This document shows, one piece after another, positions 52,912 to 61,455 of a stretch of DNA of 64,000 nt. The position numbers were made by a program, and so were the translations under genes. Every line of letters starts with the position of its first letter. Position 1 is the first letter of the stretch. The notes under the pieces were generated by a model. That model saw nothing but the letters and a program-made list of their open reading frames with translations. It was not told the origin of the DNA and did no database searches. Location of the stretch: NCBI GenBank assembly GCA_045596625.1, contig JAZOCU010000011.1, forward strand, positions 24,158 through 88,157, given 5' to 3'. Source of the DNA: Firm-04 sp045596625 (lineage in GTDB: Bacteria; Bacillota; Clostridia; Oscillospirales; Ruminococcaceae).

Positions 52912-53753
52912 AACGACGGACATATCAAATAATCTATGGCTTTATTCTGCTGATCGGTGCTGTGCTTCTGCTCTATCCTCTGCTATGGCTTGTGAGCAGT
53001 ACCTTTCGGGAGAATAGTGCGGTTTTTACAGAAACGGGATTGATTCCCGCATCACCGACCCTTTCGGGTTGGAAAGAGGCTTTTTCCGATTATGGCGGTC
53101 AGATCAATCTGCTATCGGCAATGGGCAATACCTATGCTTATGTGATTCCGAAAGTTCTGTTGACGCTGCTTTCTGTAACCTTGACCGCCTATGGCTTTTC
53201 GCGATTTCAGTTTGCGGGCAAACGCATCTGGATGCTGTTTTTGTTTTGCACTTTATTTTTACCCCAAACAGTTTTGTATGTACCACAATTTGTGTTGTTT
53301 GAGCGCCTTCAGTGGATCGATTCACCGCTGTATCTGCCGTTGATCCTGCCGGCAGCACTGGCAGGGGAGACTGTGTTTATCATCACATTGATGCAGTTTA
53401 TCCGCAGCATACCAAAGCAATTTGATGAAGCGGCAAGACTGGATGGCTGTAATTCCCTGCAGATTTTGTGGCATATTCTGGTACCGATGCTGCGTCCTGC
53501 CTTGATTTCCTGCGGCGTATTACAGCTTTTGTGGTCTGTCAATGATTATATGGGGCCTTTGCTGTATGTCAAAACGCCATCACGCTATCCGCTTTCAATT
53601 TTTGTGAAGCTTTCGATGGATGCTGACAGCGGATTTCAATGGAATCGGGTTCTGGCAGTCTGTTGTGTTGCCATGCTGCCGCAGATCCTCGTCTATTTTC
53701 TGGCACAGCGCACTACCGATTCTCCTATTGCCACAGGCGGTCTCAAGGACTGA
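52908..53753 (+). CDS. ABC sugar transporter permease (MalG/UgpE type)
   Basis: Second permease of the same importer, 281 residues with six helices. The EAA loop is DEAARLDGCNSLQILWHILVP near residue 172 (Asp in place of the first Glu is normal here). Start ATG 52908 overlaps the previous stop and follows AAGGAGG; the in-frame ATG at 52815 is within the upstream gene. Last gene of the operon, ended by a strong terminator. Confidence 0.93.
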   Translation: MKRRTYQIIYGFILLIGAVLLLYPLLWLVSSTFRENSAVFTETGLIPASPTLSGWKEAFSDYGGQINLLSAMGNTYAYVIPKVLLTLLSVTLTAYGFSRFQFAGKRIWMLFLFCTLFLPQTVLYVPQFVLFERLQWIDSPLYLPLILPAALAGETVFIITLMQFIRSIPKQFDEAARLDGCNSLQILWHILVPMLRPALISCGVLQLLWSVNDYMGPLLYVKTPSRYPLSIFVKLSMDADSGFQWNRVLAVCCVAMLPQILVYFLAQRTTDSPIATGGLKD

Positions 53754-53773
53754 AGATCGGCTTTTGCTCAACG

Positions 53774-53818
53774 AAAAACCTCCCAAGGTACTGCCGAAGC
53801 AGCACCACGGGAGGTTTT
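53774..53818. terminator. Bidirectional terminator
   Basis: AAAACCTCCC pairs with GGGAGGTTTT with a 24-base loop that has inner pairing. It lies between the permease gene and convergent pckG. Confidence 0.85.
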
Positions 53819-53852
53819 CTTACCTATAAATTATGCTGGCGGAACCGTGGGA

Positions 53853-55673
53853 TCAGCCCAGACGATTCTCCAGAGCATCCAGCTGTGCAGTGATCTCAGC
53901 AGGAAGCTTATCGCCAAACTGCTTGTAGAACTCACGCAGATCAGCAACCTCATCCTTCCAGAGGTCAGTATCAACAGCCAGCAGCTTGTCGAGGATCTCG
54001 GGAGTTACTTCATCCTCCAGACCCTCAAGGTTCAGATCTTCCTTCTTGGGCAGGTAACCGATAGCAGTCTCATCGGCAGCCACAGCATCCTCACAACGGG
54101 AGATGATCCAGTCGAGAACACGCATATTATCGCCAAAGCCGGGCCAGATGAAGTTGCCTTCATCATCCTGCTTGAACCAGTTGACATTGAAGATCTTCGG
54201 AGCCTTATCACCGAGCTTTTTGCCCATCTCGAACCAATGTGCCCAGTAATCAGCCATATGATAGCCGCAGAAGGGCTTCATAGCCATGGGATCGTGACGC
54301 AGTACGCCAACAGCACCGGTAGCAGCAGCGGTTGTCTCGGAAGAAACAGCAGAACCAATGAAGGTACCGTGCTCCCAATCAAAGGACTGGTAAACCAGAG
54401 GAGTGGTCTTGGCACGTCTGCCGCCGAAAATGATTGCGGAGATCGGCACGCCATTGGGATTGTTGAACTCAGGAGAGATGCAGGGGCAGTTCTCAGCCGG
54501 TGCAGTAAAGCGGCTGTTGGGATGAGCCAGCTTCTGGTTCTTGCCGTCAGCGCCTACCTGAGCAGTAAACTCAACGCCGTTGACCTTTGCGCCCTTCCAT
54601 TCGGTAGCATCCACAGGAGGATTCTTATCCAGACCTTCCCACCAAACGGTGTTATCAGCATTGTTGATGGCAACGTTGGTGAAGATGGTGTTCTTTTTGG
54701 TAGAAGCCAATGCATTGTAGTTGGACTTCTCGTTGGTGCCGGGAGCAACGCCGAAGAAACCGTTTTCGGGGTTAATAGCATACAGTCTGCCATCTGCGCC
54801 CTGCTTCATCCATGCGATGTCATCACCAACCGTGAATACCTCATAGCCCTTTGCCTTGTAGCCTTCCGGCGGAATCAGCATAGCAAGATTGGTCTTGCCG
54901 CAGGCAGAGGGGAAAGCAGCGGTGATATAGGTAACTTCACCGTTGGGCTTCTTCACACCGAGGATAAGCATATGCTCAGCCATCCAGCCTTCCATCTTAC
55001 CCTGATAGGAAGCAATACGCAGAGCAAAGCACTTTTTGCCCAGCAGAACGTTGCCGCCGTATGCGGAGTTGATGGACCAAATGGTGTTATCCTCAGGGAA
55101 ATGTACGATATAACGGTTCTCAGGATCTACATTTGCCTTGGAGTGCAGACCGCGAACGAAGTCATTGGAGGTCTCACCGAGATTCTCAAAAGCAGCCTTA
55201 CCCATTCTGGTCATGATGTTCATGTTGAGTACAACATAAATAGAGTCAGTGAGCTCAACACCGACCTTTGCCAGAGGAGAACCGATCGGACCCATGGAGT
55301 AGGGGATTACATACATAGTTCTGCCCTGCATTACGCCATCATACAGGGGGGTCAGCTTTGCATACATTTCCTTCGGATCACACCAGTTGTTGGTGGGACC
55401 TGCATCCTCTTTATTGCGGCAGCAGATGAAGGTACGATCCTCCACACGTGCTACATCATTGGGCAGAGTTCTGTGATACAGACAACCGGGAAGCTGCTCC
55501 TGGTTCAGATAGAACATCTTATCGGGGGAATCGTCCGGCAATGCAGTTACTTCAGCGGTCAGCTGATCGAGCTGCTCCTTAGAGCCATCGATCCAGATAA
55601 CATTGGCGGGCTTGGTCAGTGCGATCATTTCGTCAACCCATTTATTGACATTCGGGTTTTTTGTCAGGGACAT
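53853..55673 (-). CDS. pckG: GTP-dependent phosphoenolpyruvate carboxykinase
   Basis: Interconverts oxaloacetate and PEP with GTP/GDP. In ruminococci it is believed to run towards oxaloacetate, feeding succinate formation. The 606-residue protein has the active-site P-loop motif FPSACGKTNL near residue 275 with the hyper-reactive Cys. Other features are the YVIPYSMGP segment and NWFKQDDEGNFIWPGFGDN, all typical of the GTP class. Start ATG 55673 follows AGGAGGT. It has its own consensus promoter. The enzyme family needs Mn2+, which is of interest next to the Mn2+-type riboswitch 6 kb away. Confidence 0.97.
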   Translation of the reverse strand: MSLTKNPNVNKWVDEMIALTKPANVIWIDGSKEQLDQLTAEVTALPDDSPDKMFYLNQEQLPGCLYHRTLPNDVARVEDRTFICCRNKEDAGPTNNWCDPKEMYAKLTPLYDGVMQGRTMYVIPYSMGPIGSPLAKVGVELTDSIYVVLNMNIMTRMGKAAFENLGETSNDFVRGLHSKANVDPENRYIVHFPEDNTIWSINSAYGGNVLLGKKCFALRIASYQGKMEGWMAEHMLILGVKKPNGEVTYITAAFPSACGKTNLAMLIPPEGYKAKGYEVFTVGDDIAWMKQGADGRLYAINPENGFFGVAPGTNEKSNYNALASTKKNTIFTNVAINNADNTVWWEGLDKNPPVDATEWKGAKVNGVEFTAQVGADGKNQKLAHPNSRFTAPAENCPCISPEFNNPNGVPISAIIFGGRRAKTTPLVYQSFDWEHGTFIGSAVSSETTAAATGAVGVLRHDPMAMKPFCGYHMADYWAHWFEMGKKLGDKAPKIFNVNWFKQDDEGNFIWPGFGDNMRVLDWIISRCEDAVAADETAIGYLPKKEDLNLEGLEDEVTPEILDKLLAVDTDLWKDEVADLREFYKQFGDKLPAEITAQLDALENRLG

Positions 55674-55728
55674 GGTACGACCTCCTATTTGTTTTAGAGA
55701 TTGAGGAACACAAAGTATCCTAAATAAC

Positions 55729-55757
55729 ATTATAATGGATAAACGTCAAGATGTCAA
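55729..55757 (-). promoter_or_regulatory. Consensus promoter for pckG
   Basis: On the minus strand TTGACA (55752-55757), 17-bp spacer, TATAAT (55729-55734). Confidence 0.92.
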
Positions 55758-55781
55758 GAGAAATTTCTGTGAAAATGAAAA

Positions 55782-56027
55782 TCAGCGTGATGCATAAGCA
55801 GTTTTGACGCTGACACCATCAATTCTGCCAATCTGACCGGCAAGTGCACTGATATGCTCCTGAGGGGCATCCATCGCGATGCTGATGAGACAAATGTTCC
55901 GTTCGTGATAGGGAAGCCCCATACGGCCGATGATCTCATCCATATAGCGATGCAGCAATTGATTGAGCTGCTCTGTCGCTTCGGGTTTTTCGACAATCAC
56001 AGCAAGAATTGCAAGACGTGTTTCCAT
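55782..56027 (-). CDS. TM1266-family putative iron-only hydrogenase system regulator
   Basis: An 81-residue ACT/NikR-like ferredoxin-fold protein. The family is usually encoded beside hydE/F/G and is annotated as a putative regulator of the [FeFe]-hydrogenase system, though without proof. The pattern fits: RLAILAVIVEK, a helix with LNQLLHRYMDEIIGRMGLPY, then ISIAMDAPQEHISALAGQIGRIDGVSVKTAY. Start ATG 56027 follows AAAGGAGC. Here it sits about 7.5 kb from hydF with its own promoter. Confidence 0.85.
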   Translation of the reverse strand: METRLAILAVIVEKPEATEQLNQLLHRYMDEIIGRMGLPYHERNICLISIAMDAPQEHISALAGQIGRIDGVSVKTAYASR

Positions 56028-56056
56028 TCTATGAGCTCCTTTCGCAAGACAAGATC

Positions 56057-56085
56057 ATTATACCATGATTGGGAAAAAAAGTCAA
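56057..56085 (-). promoter_or_regulatory. Promoter for the TM1266-family gene
   Basis: On the minus strand TTGACT (56080-56085), 17-bp spacer, TATAAT (56057-56062), extended TGG. Confidence 0.88.
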
Positions 56086-56099
56086 ATTGAAGATGTTTT

Positions 56100-56819
56100 C
56101 TATGATAACAGCAGCTCTTCGAGCTGTCTGCGCAAGCGCTTGATGATCTTCTTTTCCAGCCTTGAAATATAGGATTGCGAAATGCCGATGGCATCAGCGA
56201 CTTCTTTTTGTGTTTTTTCCTGTCCGTTGAGCAAGCCGAAGCGCATTTCCATGATCTGACGTTCTCTCGGCGCAAGTCGCTGTACAGCATCCAGCAGGAC
56301 ATTTCGTTCCGCTTCATTTTCAATGTCTCGATTAACAACATCTTCATCGGTACCCAACAGATCCGAAAGAAGAAGCTCATTGCCGTCCCAGTCCACATTC
56401 AACGGTTCATCAATAGAGATCTCATTGCGGTATTGCGCCGTTTTGCGTAAATGCATCAGAATCTCGTTTTCGATGCAGCGGGATGCATAGGTCGCAAGCT
56501 TGATATTCTTTTCGGGATGAAAGGTCTCCACAGCCTTGATCAGACCGATGGTGCCGATAGAGATCAGATCCTCAAGATGCACACCTGTGGATTCAAATTT
56601 CCTTGCAATATAAACAACAAGCCGCAGATTATGTACAATAAGGGTTTCTCTTGCGGCGGAATCTCCCACAGCAAGTGCTTCAAAAGCGTCAGCCTCTTCT
56701 TCACGAGTCAGCGGCGGCGGCAGTGTATCGGGGCCGTTGATATAAAATACCTGTTGTTCTTGTTGTGCATCAAACAGGATCGCCTGCAAGCCTTGCAGAC
56801 AATGTTCCATCCAGCGCAT
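56100..56819 (-). CDS. sigE: RNA polymerase sporulation sigma factor SigE
   Basis: Mother-cell sigma factor made as an inactive precursor. The 239-residue protein has an N-terminal pro-region (about 1-28) before the VFYINGPDTLPPPL segment that matches the processing site of pro-sigma-E. Region 2 is HNLRLVVYIARKFESTG and GTIGLIKAVETF. Region 4 ends with the helix-turn-helix KEVADAIGISQSYISRLEKK. ATG 56819 follows AAAGGAGAT, 22 bases after the spoIIGA stop. Unlike many clostridia, no sigG follows. Confidence 0.93.
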   Translation of the reverse strand: MRWMEHCLQGLQAILFDAQQEQQVFYINGPDTLPPPLTREEEADAFEALAVGDSAARETLIVHNLRLVVYIARKFESTGVHLEDLISIGTIGLIKAVETFHPEKNIKLATYASRCIENEILMHLRKTAQYRNEISIDEPLNVDWDGNELLLSDLLGTDEDVVNRDIENEAERNVLLDAVQRLAPRERQIMEMRFGLLNGQEKTQKEVADAIGISQSYISRLEKKIIKRLRRQLEELLLS

Positions 56820-56841
56820 GGTGGATATCTCCTTTCTCGGT

Positions 56842-57654
56842 TCAAAGCAATAAATTGGGGGAAAACAGTGCCGGAGTCTCCTCGGCAGTGAGGGCGATCA
56901 TTGCATCGGGATGGTGTTTCTCTGTTCCCCGATACAAGATCATTTCTTTTGGTATGAAGGCAGGAAGCAATCGCTGACCTGTCACGGTTTTGACCGGCAG
57001 CATACGGAATCCTTTTTGTGCGGCAGCAGCTGTTTCCGGCGCAGCATAGGCAGCGATCCAGCGTTGCAGCTGACTCATAGGGCATAAAATAACAGCACGG
57101 CCGGTAAATGGATCCTTCAGATGATTACCGCTGTCGGGCATGGCGGGGATACAAATACTGTGATCATCCAGCTGCAGCTCCAACCGATATACAGACAGAT
57201 CCGGTTCTGCTCTTTTACGTGCAGTCAGCGATACGACACCGACAGATGCCACTGCGCCAAGCAGCAGCACCAGCAGAGAAAGATCCGCATACAGTACGCT
57301 GTTGCCTGTTACGATATGGATCGAAGAAAACTGTGTGCCAAGGGTATAGATCACACCGCAGAAGAATAAGCCTGTGAGATAAAACCAGATTGTCTGACGC
57401 AACAGTCTCGAAAACCGCATCGGCCCGAAAGCGATCCGTACCAGCAGACCGCTTAACAAAAAACGGATGCTCCAGCATAATATACCGGGCAGTGGCGGCA
57501 GAAAGATCGCCAGTGCGCTGACAGCGCCAATTGCCGCTGCGATCCATGTACGTCTTGTCTTTAACCGGCAATGGGTAAATTTTGCAACGGCTTGCAGCAG
57601 ACAGTAATCTACCCATAAATTGGAAAGCAGCAATACATCAAGATACACGGTCAT
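56842..57654 (-). CDS. spoIIGA: Sigma-E processing peptidase SpoIIGA
   Basis: Membrane aspartic protease that activates pro-sigma-E at the sporulation septum. The 270-residue protein has five N-terminal helices (about 1-150), starting MTVYLDVLLLSNLWVDYCLL (first 20 residues). A cytoplasmic protease half follows with the catalytic Asp in PDSGNHLKDPFTGR near residue 175. Adjacent sigE is its substrate, the standard spoIIG operon. ATG 57654 has only a weak upstream ribosome site (GGGTGATGAAG). The promoter has a 21-bp spacer. Confidence 0.92.
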   Translation of the reverse strand: MTVYLDVLLLSNLWVDYCLLQAVAKFTHCRLKTRRTWIAAAIGAVSALAIFLPPLPGILCWSIRFLLSGLLVRIAFGPMRFSRLLRQTIWFYLTGLFFCGVIYTLGTQFSSIHIVTGNSVLYADLSLLVLLLGAVASVGVVSLTARKRAEPDLSVYRLELQLDDHSICIPAMPDSGNHLKDPFTGRAVILCPMSQLQRWIAAYAAPETAAAAQKGFRMLPVKTVTGQRLLPAFIPKEMILYRGTEKHHPDAMIALTAEETPALFSPNLLL

Positions 57655-57671
57655 TCTTCATCACCCGATTC

Positions 57672-57704
57672 AGTATAGCATGGACAAAGCGCAGAATCTG
57701 TCAA
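57672..57704 (-). promoter_or_regulatory. spoIIG-type promoter with 21-bp spacer
   Basis: On the minus strand TTGACA (57699-57704), 21-bp spacer, TATACT (57672-57677). The B. subtilis spoIIG promoter has a comparable 22-bp spacer and needs Spo0A~P. TGTCAAA on the plus strand at the -35 is one base from a 0A box. Confidence 0.7.
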
Positions 57705-57770
57705 AACCGCAGAGCATATACCTTAGATTTTTCAGAATATGATACGGCGGTGGAAATTGCCGGAATGCCG

Positions 57771-57799
57771 TTGACAAAAAGCGAATGTTCTGATAAAAT
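57771..57799 (+). promoter_or_regulatory. Promoter for the SGNH-dockerin gene
   Basis: TTGACA, 17-bp spacer, TAAAAT (57794-57799), extended TGA. Confidence 0.88.
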
Positions 57800-57863
57800 A
57801 TAGGATAGCTGTAATTTTCAGCAATCCAAGAACAATGTTGCAAAATGAAAGGAAGATCGATTC

Positions 57864-59048
57864 ATGGTGAAAACCAACAGCATTCGGCTGCTTGCTGCGA
57901 CCCTTGCCGCAGCGTTGAGTGTATCTGCAATTAGTACAGAATCTTTTTCTGCCGATGCAGCTGCGGATTCGTTGCTGATCCTCGGCGACAGCATTTCCGC
58001 AGGCTATGGCTTAGCGGAAGGAGAATACGGATACTATGATTATCTTGAGGAGTGTATGGATCTTACTGTCACAAACATGGCAGTCAGCGGTGCACAAACT
58101 TCTCACCTGTTGACATTGATCGGTGAAACAGAAACACAAGCCGCCATCAAGGATGCCGATATGATTGCCATCAGCATCGGCGCCAATGATCTCCTGACAC
58201 CGCTGCGTGCATTTCTTGATGCAAAATGCAAAGAGGGCGAGGATTATATTGATCTGTTCTACCGACTGCAGGCTGAAGGAACCCTTGTGGCACAAATGGC
58301 ACAGCTCACAGGCTATCTTGCCGATTTCATTGATGCTGCAAAGGACAATCTGACAGAGATCGAAACGCAGATCCGTGCATTGAATCCCGATGCTGAGCTT
58401 GTAATGCAGACCATCTATAACCCTGCTGAATTCTATACTGCGGAATATAACGGTGTGGATTATTCCGAAACATATAATACACTGAGCCGTTATATTAAGA
58501 ATATGCTCAATCGGATCAATGACTTTATCAGTGAGCTTGAGACGGTAACCGTTGCCGACGTTATGGCCGCATATGAAGGTACCGGTTGGATCTATGTTCG
58601 TGTGCGCGAAAAAGATGTACATCCCACTGTTCTCGGTCATGCACTGATCGCTGCCGTCATTATGGATTCTGTTGGATTTGAAGGCGGCACCTCTGCACAG
58701 ATCACTGTGGTTCTGGATGGGCTGACCGCAACCGATGCCAAAACGCTTCCCGAGGATGATTGCGCATTGCTGATGCGCTATGCATCTGCAACCGGCATTC
58801 TGCTGGGAGATGTCACCGGTGATACCATAATCAATGCCAACGATGCAACCATGGTATTGATGCATTATCTGGAGGAGTCGATCCTCAATAACGGTCCCTT
58901 ACTGACAGGCGAACCCTTCAAAGCAGGTGATATCAATGAGGATGGCATGCTTTTGGTCAAGGATGCACAGATGATCCTGCAATACTATGCAATTTCCATT
59001 ACCGGCGGCACCCCATCTTGGGAAACGGTTTTGGAAATGTATCAGTGA
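57864..59048 (+). CDS. Cellulosomal SGNH/GDSL esterase with dockerin
   Basis: Secreted hydrolase of 394 residues. A signal peptide covers about residues 1-32. The SGNH domain (about 35-270) has Ser43 in LGDSISAGYG, Gly in VSGAQTSHL, Asn in SIGANDLL and the Asp251-x-His253 pair in DVHPT. It may be a carbohydrate esterase that removes acetyl or other acyl groups from hemicellulose or pectin, but the substrate is not shown. A dockerin (about 310-394) has two calcium loops, GDVTGDTIINANDATMV and GDINEDGMLLVKDAQMI, separated by a longer linker than usual. AAAGGAAG precedes ATG 57864. Confidence 0.9.
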   Translation: MVKTNSIRLLAATLAAALSVSAISTESFSADAAADSLLILGDSISAGYGLAEGEYGYYDYLEECMDLTVTNMAVSGAQTSHLLTLIGETETQAAIKDADMIAISIGANDLLTPLRAFLDAKCKEGEDYIDLFYRLQAEGTLVAQMAQLTGYLADFIDAAKDNLTEIETQIRALNPDAELVMQTIYNPAEFYTAEYNGVDYSETYNTLSRYIKNMLNRINDFISELETVTVADVMAAYEGTGWIYVRVREKDVHPTVLGHALIAAVIMDSVGFEGGTSAQITVVLDGLTATDAKTLPEDDCALLMRYASATGILLGDVTGDTIINANDATMVLMHYLEESILNNGPLLTGEPFKAGDINEDGMLLVKDAQMILQYYAISITGGTPSWETVLEMYQ

Positions 59049-59070
59049 TCAGAAACGGATAGAATCAAAA

Positions 59071-59109
59071 AACGGTTATGCTGAATCTTCTCAGCATAAC
59101 CGTTATTTT
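59071..59109. terminator. Bidirectional terminator
   Basis: AACGGTTATGCTGA and its perfect complement (14 bp), loop ATCTTC, T-rich tail; A-rich on the other side. Between SGNH and the convergent operon. Confidence 0.92.
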
Positions 59110-59140
59110 TGTGATATGATATGATTGGAGCAGCTATGAT

Positions 59141-59980
59141 TTATGAAAACCAGTCCTCGGAAAGCTCGGGTGCAAGAGAATAGGATGCAATCTGATAAAC
59201 CAGTATTTCTGTGGTATCCGAGGGCAATACCCGAACAGCACGCAGCTTATCCTCTTGATAATAGCGATACAGCGTATAGTAAACGGGGCGCTGATTCTGT
59301 TTCGATTCCATCATCAGCCAGATCTCACATTGATACTGGACATCATCAACTGTGGAAAGAAAGGTGCTGTAATGCGATATCGTATTGTTTTCGGAGGATT
59401 CCACAGCAAAACAGTATTGATATAGATTGGGGATCTGAACGACGTTATCGGAAACCCAGCGATCTTTTTCCCGGATATAGCCGGAATCGCCTTTGCGGAG
59501 CGCTTCCAAAGATGCGGTAAACATCCAGTTATCGGTAGCGGTTTCGATACGGACTCGGGTGTTTTGTCCAAGATGTTGATAGTCATAGAAGGTAACTGTC
59601 GGAAGCAGAGAAGCCTCCTCAGTAAATTCCAGCTTGGCGGCAGATATGCTCACTGACTCATCACGGATCGACTCTGCGATGGCAAGCGCAATGCTGTTTT
59701 CGCTTCCGGATGCCAGTTCGGTGCTGATTTCTCCCTTGCGATAATCAAAGGGATTGCGGCGCAGATATCGCTGATATGGATTACAAAAACGAAAGATCAG
59801 CAAAACTGTACCAAACAGCAAAGACAGGATCAGCAGTATCAGTAATACTGTGATCAATCTGCGCTTTCTGGCAGTTTGATACGGCAGCGGTGCAGATGCC
59901 TCGGCGTTCAGCGATGAAGAAGAAAAGACTGCCGGTGCTGCCTGCATTTCCTTTGGTTCGGATTGATGCTCAGACGACAT
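59141..59980 (-). CDS. Single-pass membrane protein of unknown function
   Basis: A 279-residue protein not recognised. It has a 40-residue polar cytoplasmic tail, an RKRR stop-transfer, one helix (about 42-64) and an external domain of about 210 residues rich in beta-strand pattern. It has no clear catalytic motif and no cysteine cluster. It starts 20 bases after the OadG-like gene and is the last gene of the operon driven by the Mn2+-type riboswitch. AAGGGTG precedes ATG 59980. Confidence 0.65.
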   Translation of the reverse strand: MSSEHQSEPKEMQAAPAVFSSSSLNAEASAPLPYQTARKRRLITVLLILLILSLLFGTVLLIFRFCNPYQRYLRRNPFDYRKGEISTELASGSENSIALAIAESIRDESVSISAAKLEFTEEASLLPTVTFYDYQHLGQNTRVRIETATDNWMFTASLEALRKGDSGYIREKDRWVSDNVVQIPNLYQYCFAVESSENNTISHYSTFLSTVDDVQYQCEIWLMMESKQNQRPVYYTLYRYYQEDKLRAVRVLPSDTTEILVYQIASYSLAPELSEDWFS

Positions 59981-60000
59981 AGTCTACACCCTTTCCAAGC

Positions 60001-60177
60001 TTATGCCGATTCATCCTGCTCGGCTTTTTGATCATGTTTTGTGTTGCCGAAAAAGTCAAGCAGCAGTGTCAGAATCGTAATCACACCGATCACAATAAAA
60101 ATACCCAGCATTCCTTTTCCCATATAATGGAGATTTTCGATAAATTGATAGGGTTCAAAATACATGGCAAGCGGCAT
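60001..60177 (-). CDS. Small single-helix membrane protein, OadG-like
   Basis: A 58-residue protein with one membrane helix (about 21-43) and a charged, Asp/Glu/Lys C-terminal tail. Its size, topology and place directly after the beta subunit suggest a gamma-like assembly subunit of a Na+-pumping decarboxylase, but the sequence is too short to prove homology. Start ATG 60177 follows AAAGGAGG; an in-frame ATG at 60195 lies before that site. Confidence 0.55.
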   Translation of the reverse strand: MPLAMYFEPYQFIENLHYMGKGMLGIFIVIGVITILTLLLDFFGNTKHDQKAEQDESA

Positions 60178-60222
60178 GAAAATGCCTCCTTTCAAAGCAG
60201 TAAATTCAAAGTGGGAAATCGA

Positions 60223-61323
60223 TCATAGGAAGAAATTGAGGATCAAGCCGCCGGCAATGACAGAGGCGATCTGACCCGATACATTGACACCGGTTGCCTG
60301 CATCAGCAGGAAATTGGTGGGGTCCTCTTTCAGCGCCATTTTATGCACCACACGTCCTGACATGGGGAAGGCAGAAATACCGGCAGCACCGATCATAGGA
60401 TTGATCTTTTTCTTCAAGAACAGATTCAGGATCTTTGCAAAGAGCACACCGCCTGCGGTATCGAAGATGAAGGCAAAGAGGCCCAGACCAAGAATGAGCA
60501 GCGTATCGGTTTTCAGGAAAGCATCTGCCTGCATCTTGGTAGCGATCGTAATGCCGAGGAAAATGGTAACAAGATTGGAAAGTACCTTTTGCGCAGTCTC
60601 GGAAAGGCTGTTGAGGACACCGCATTCCCGGATCAGATTGCCGAACATCAGAAATCCTACCAGAGCAACCGATTCCGGTGCCACAAGACCTGCAATAATG
60701 GTAATCAGGATCGGGAACAGGATGCGAGTGGATTTTGCAACCGGCTTTTGCGTATATTCCATACGGATCATACGCTCTTTTTTTGTGGTCAGAGCACGGA
60801 TCACAGGAGGCTGGATGATCGGAACCAGTGCCATATAAGAATATGCCGCGACCATGATCGCACCTACATAATTGGATTGGAGTTTTTGTGCTACTACGAT
60901 CGAGGTGGGACCGTCGGCAGCGCCGATGATCGCAATGGAAGCGGCATCCTTGATCTCAGGGAAGAACATCGAGGCAAGACAAAGTGTGAAAAAGATACCG
61001 AATTGAGCCGCAGCGCCGAACAGCATCAGCAGGGGATTGGATAGCAGCGGGCCAAAGTCGATCATAGCACCGATACCGATGAACAAAATCAATGGAAACA
61101 GTTCGTTGGCGATACCGGCATTGAACAGGGTAGTCAGCGGTCCGTCGGGTGCTGCGGCACCTGACATCGGCAGATTCACAAGAATCGCACCGAAGCCCAA
61201 GGGCAGCAAAAGCGTCGGCTCCATATCCTTTTTGATGGCAAGATAGATCAGAACACCACCGATGATCCACATGACAACCATCTTCCAGTCAAGATTAAGC
61301 AGATTTTCATAAAGAACGTGCAT
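60223..61323 (-). CDS. oadB: Sodium-translocating decarboxylase beta subunit (OadB/GcdB/MmdB family)
   Basis: Membrane subunit that couples decarboxylation of a biotin-bound carboxyl group to Na+ export. The 366-residue protein has about ten helices. The Na+-site Asp lies in the family motif GAADGPTSIVVA near residue 150. The C-terminal hallmark FPMSGRVVHKMALKEDPTNF is intact, so a working channel is likely. The carboxyltransferase and biotin subunits are not in the window, so the substrate (oxaloacetate, methylmalonyl-CoA or glutaconyl-CoA) is open. Start ATG 61323 follows AAAGGAAA. Transcription passes through a yybP-ykoY riboswitch. Confidence 0.92.
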   Translation of the reverse strand: MHVLYENLLNLDWKMVVMWIIGGVLIYLAIKKDMEPTLLLPLGFGAILVNLPMSGAAAPDGPLTTLFNAGIANELFPLILFIGIGAMIDFGPLLSNPLLMLFGAAAQFGIFFTLCLASMFFPEIKDAASIAIIGAADGPTSIVVAQKLQSNYVGAIMVAAYSYMALVPIIQPPVIRALTTKKERMIRMEYTQKPVAKSTRILFPILITIIAGLVAPESVALVGFLMFGNLIRECGVLNSLSETAQKVLSNLVTIFLGITIATKMQADAFLKTDTLLILGLGLFAFIFDTAGGVLFAKILNLFLKKKINPMIGAAGISAFPMSGRVVHKMALKEDPTNFLLMQATGVNVSGQIASVIAGGLILNFFL

Positions 61324-61386
61324 ACTGAAATTTCCTTTCTGATTTTGTCTGATGAGAGAAAAACACACAGCAAACTGTGATTCGGA

Positions 61387-61455
61387 CATAAAAATAGACC
61401 TCTATCGCAACAGAAAAAAAGCGAATCAGCCGTGATTCTGATGCGATAAAGGTCT
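61387..61455 (-). terminator. Terminator of the Mn2+-type riboswitch
   Basis: On the minus strand AGACCTTTATCGCA (61442-61455) pairs with TGCGATAGAGGTCT (61396-61409), followed by ATTTTTAT. Its 5' arm includes the 3' strand of aptamer helix P1, so the two folds exclude each other. Confidence 0.92.

Noticed and set aside
53847..55697. Open frame of 616 codons on the plus strand opposite pckG
   Set aside because: It is the mirror of a conserved, well-supported gene. It has no ribosome site or recognisable domain; such long shadows arise from codon bias.
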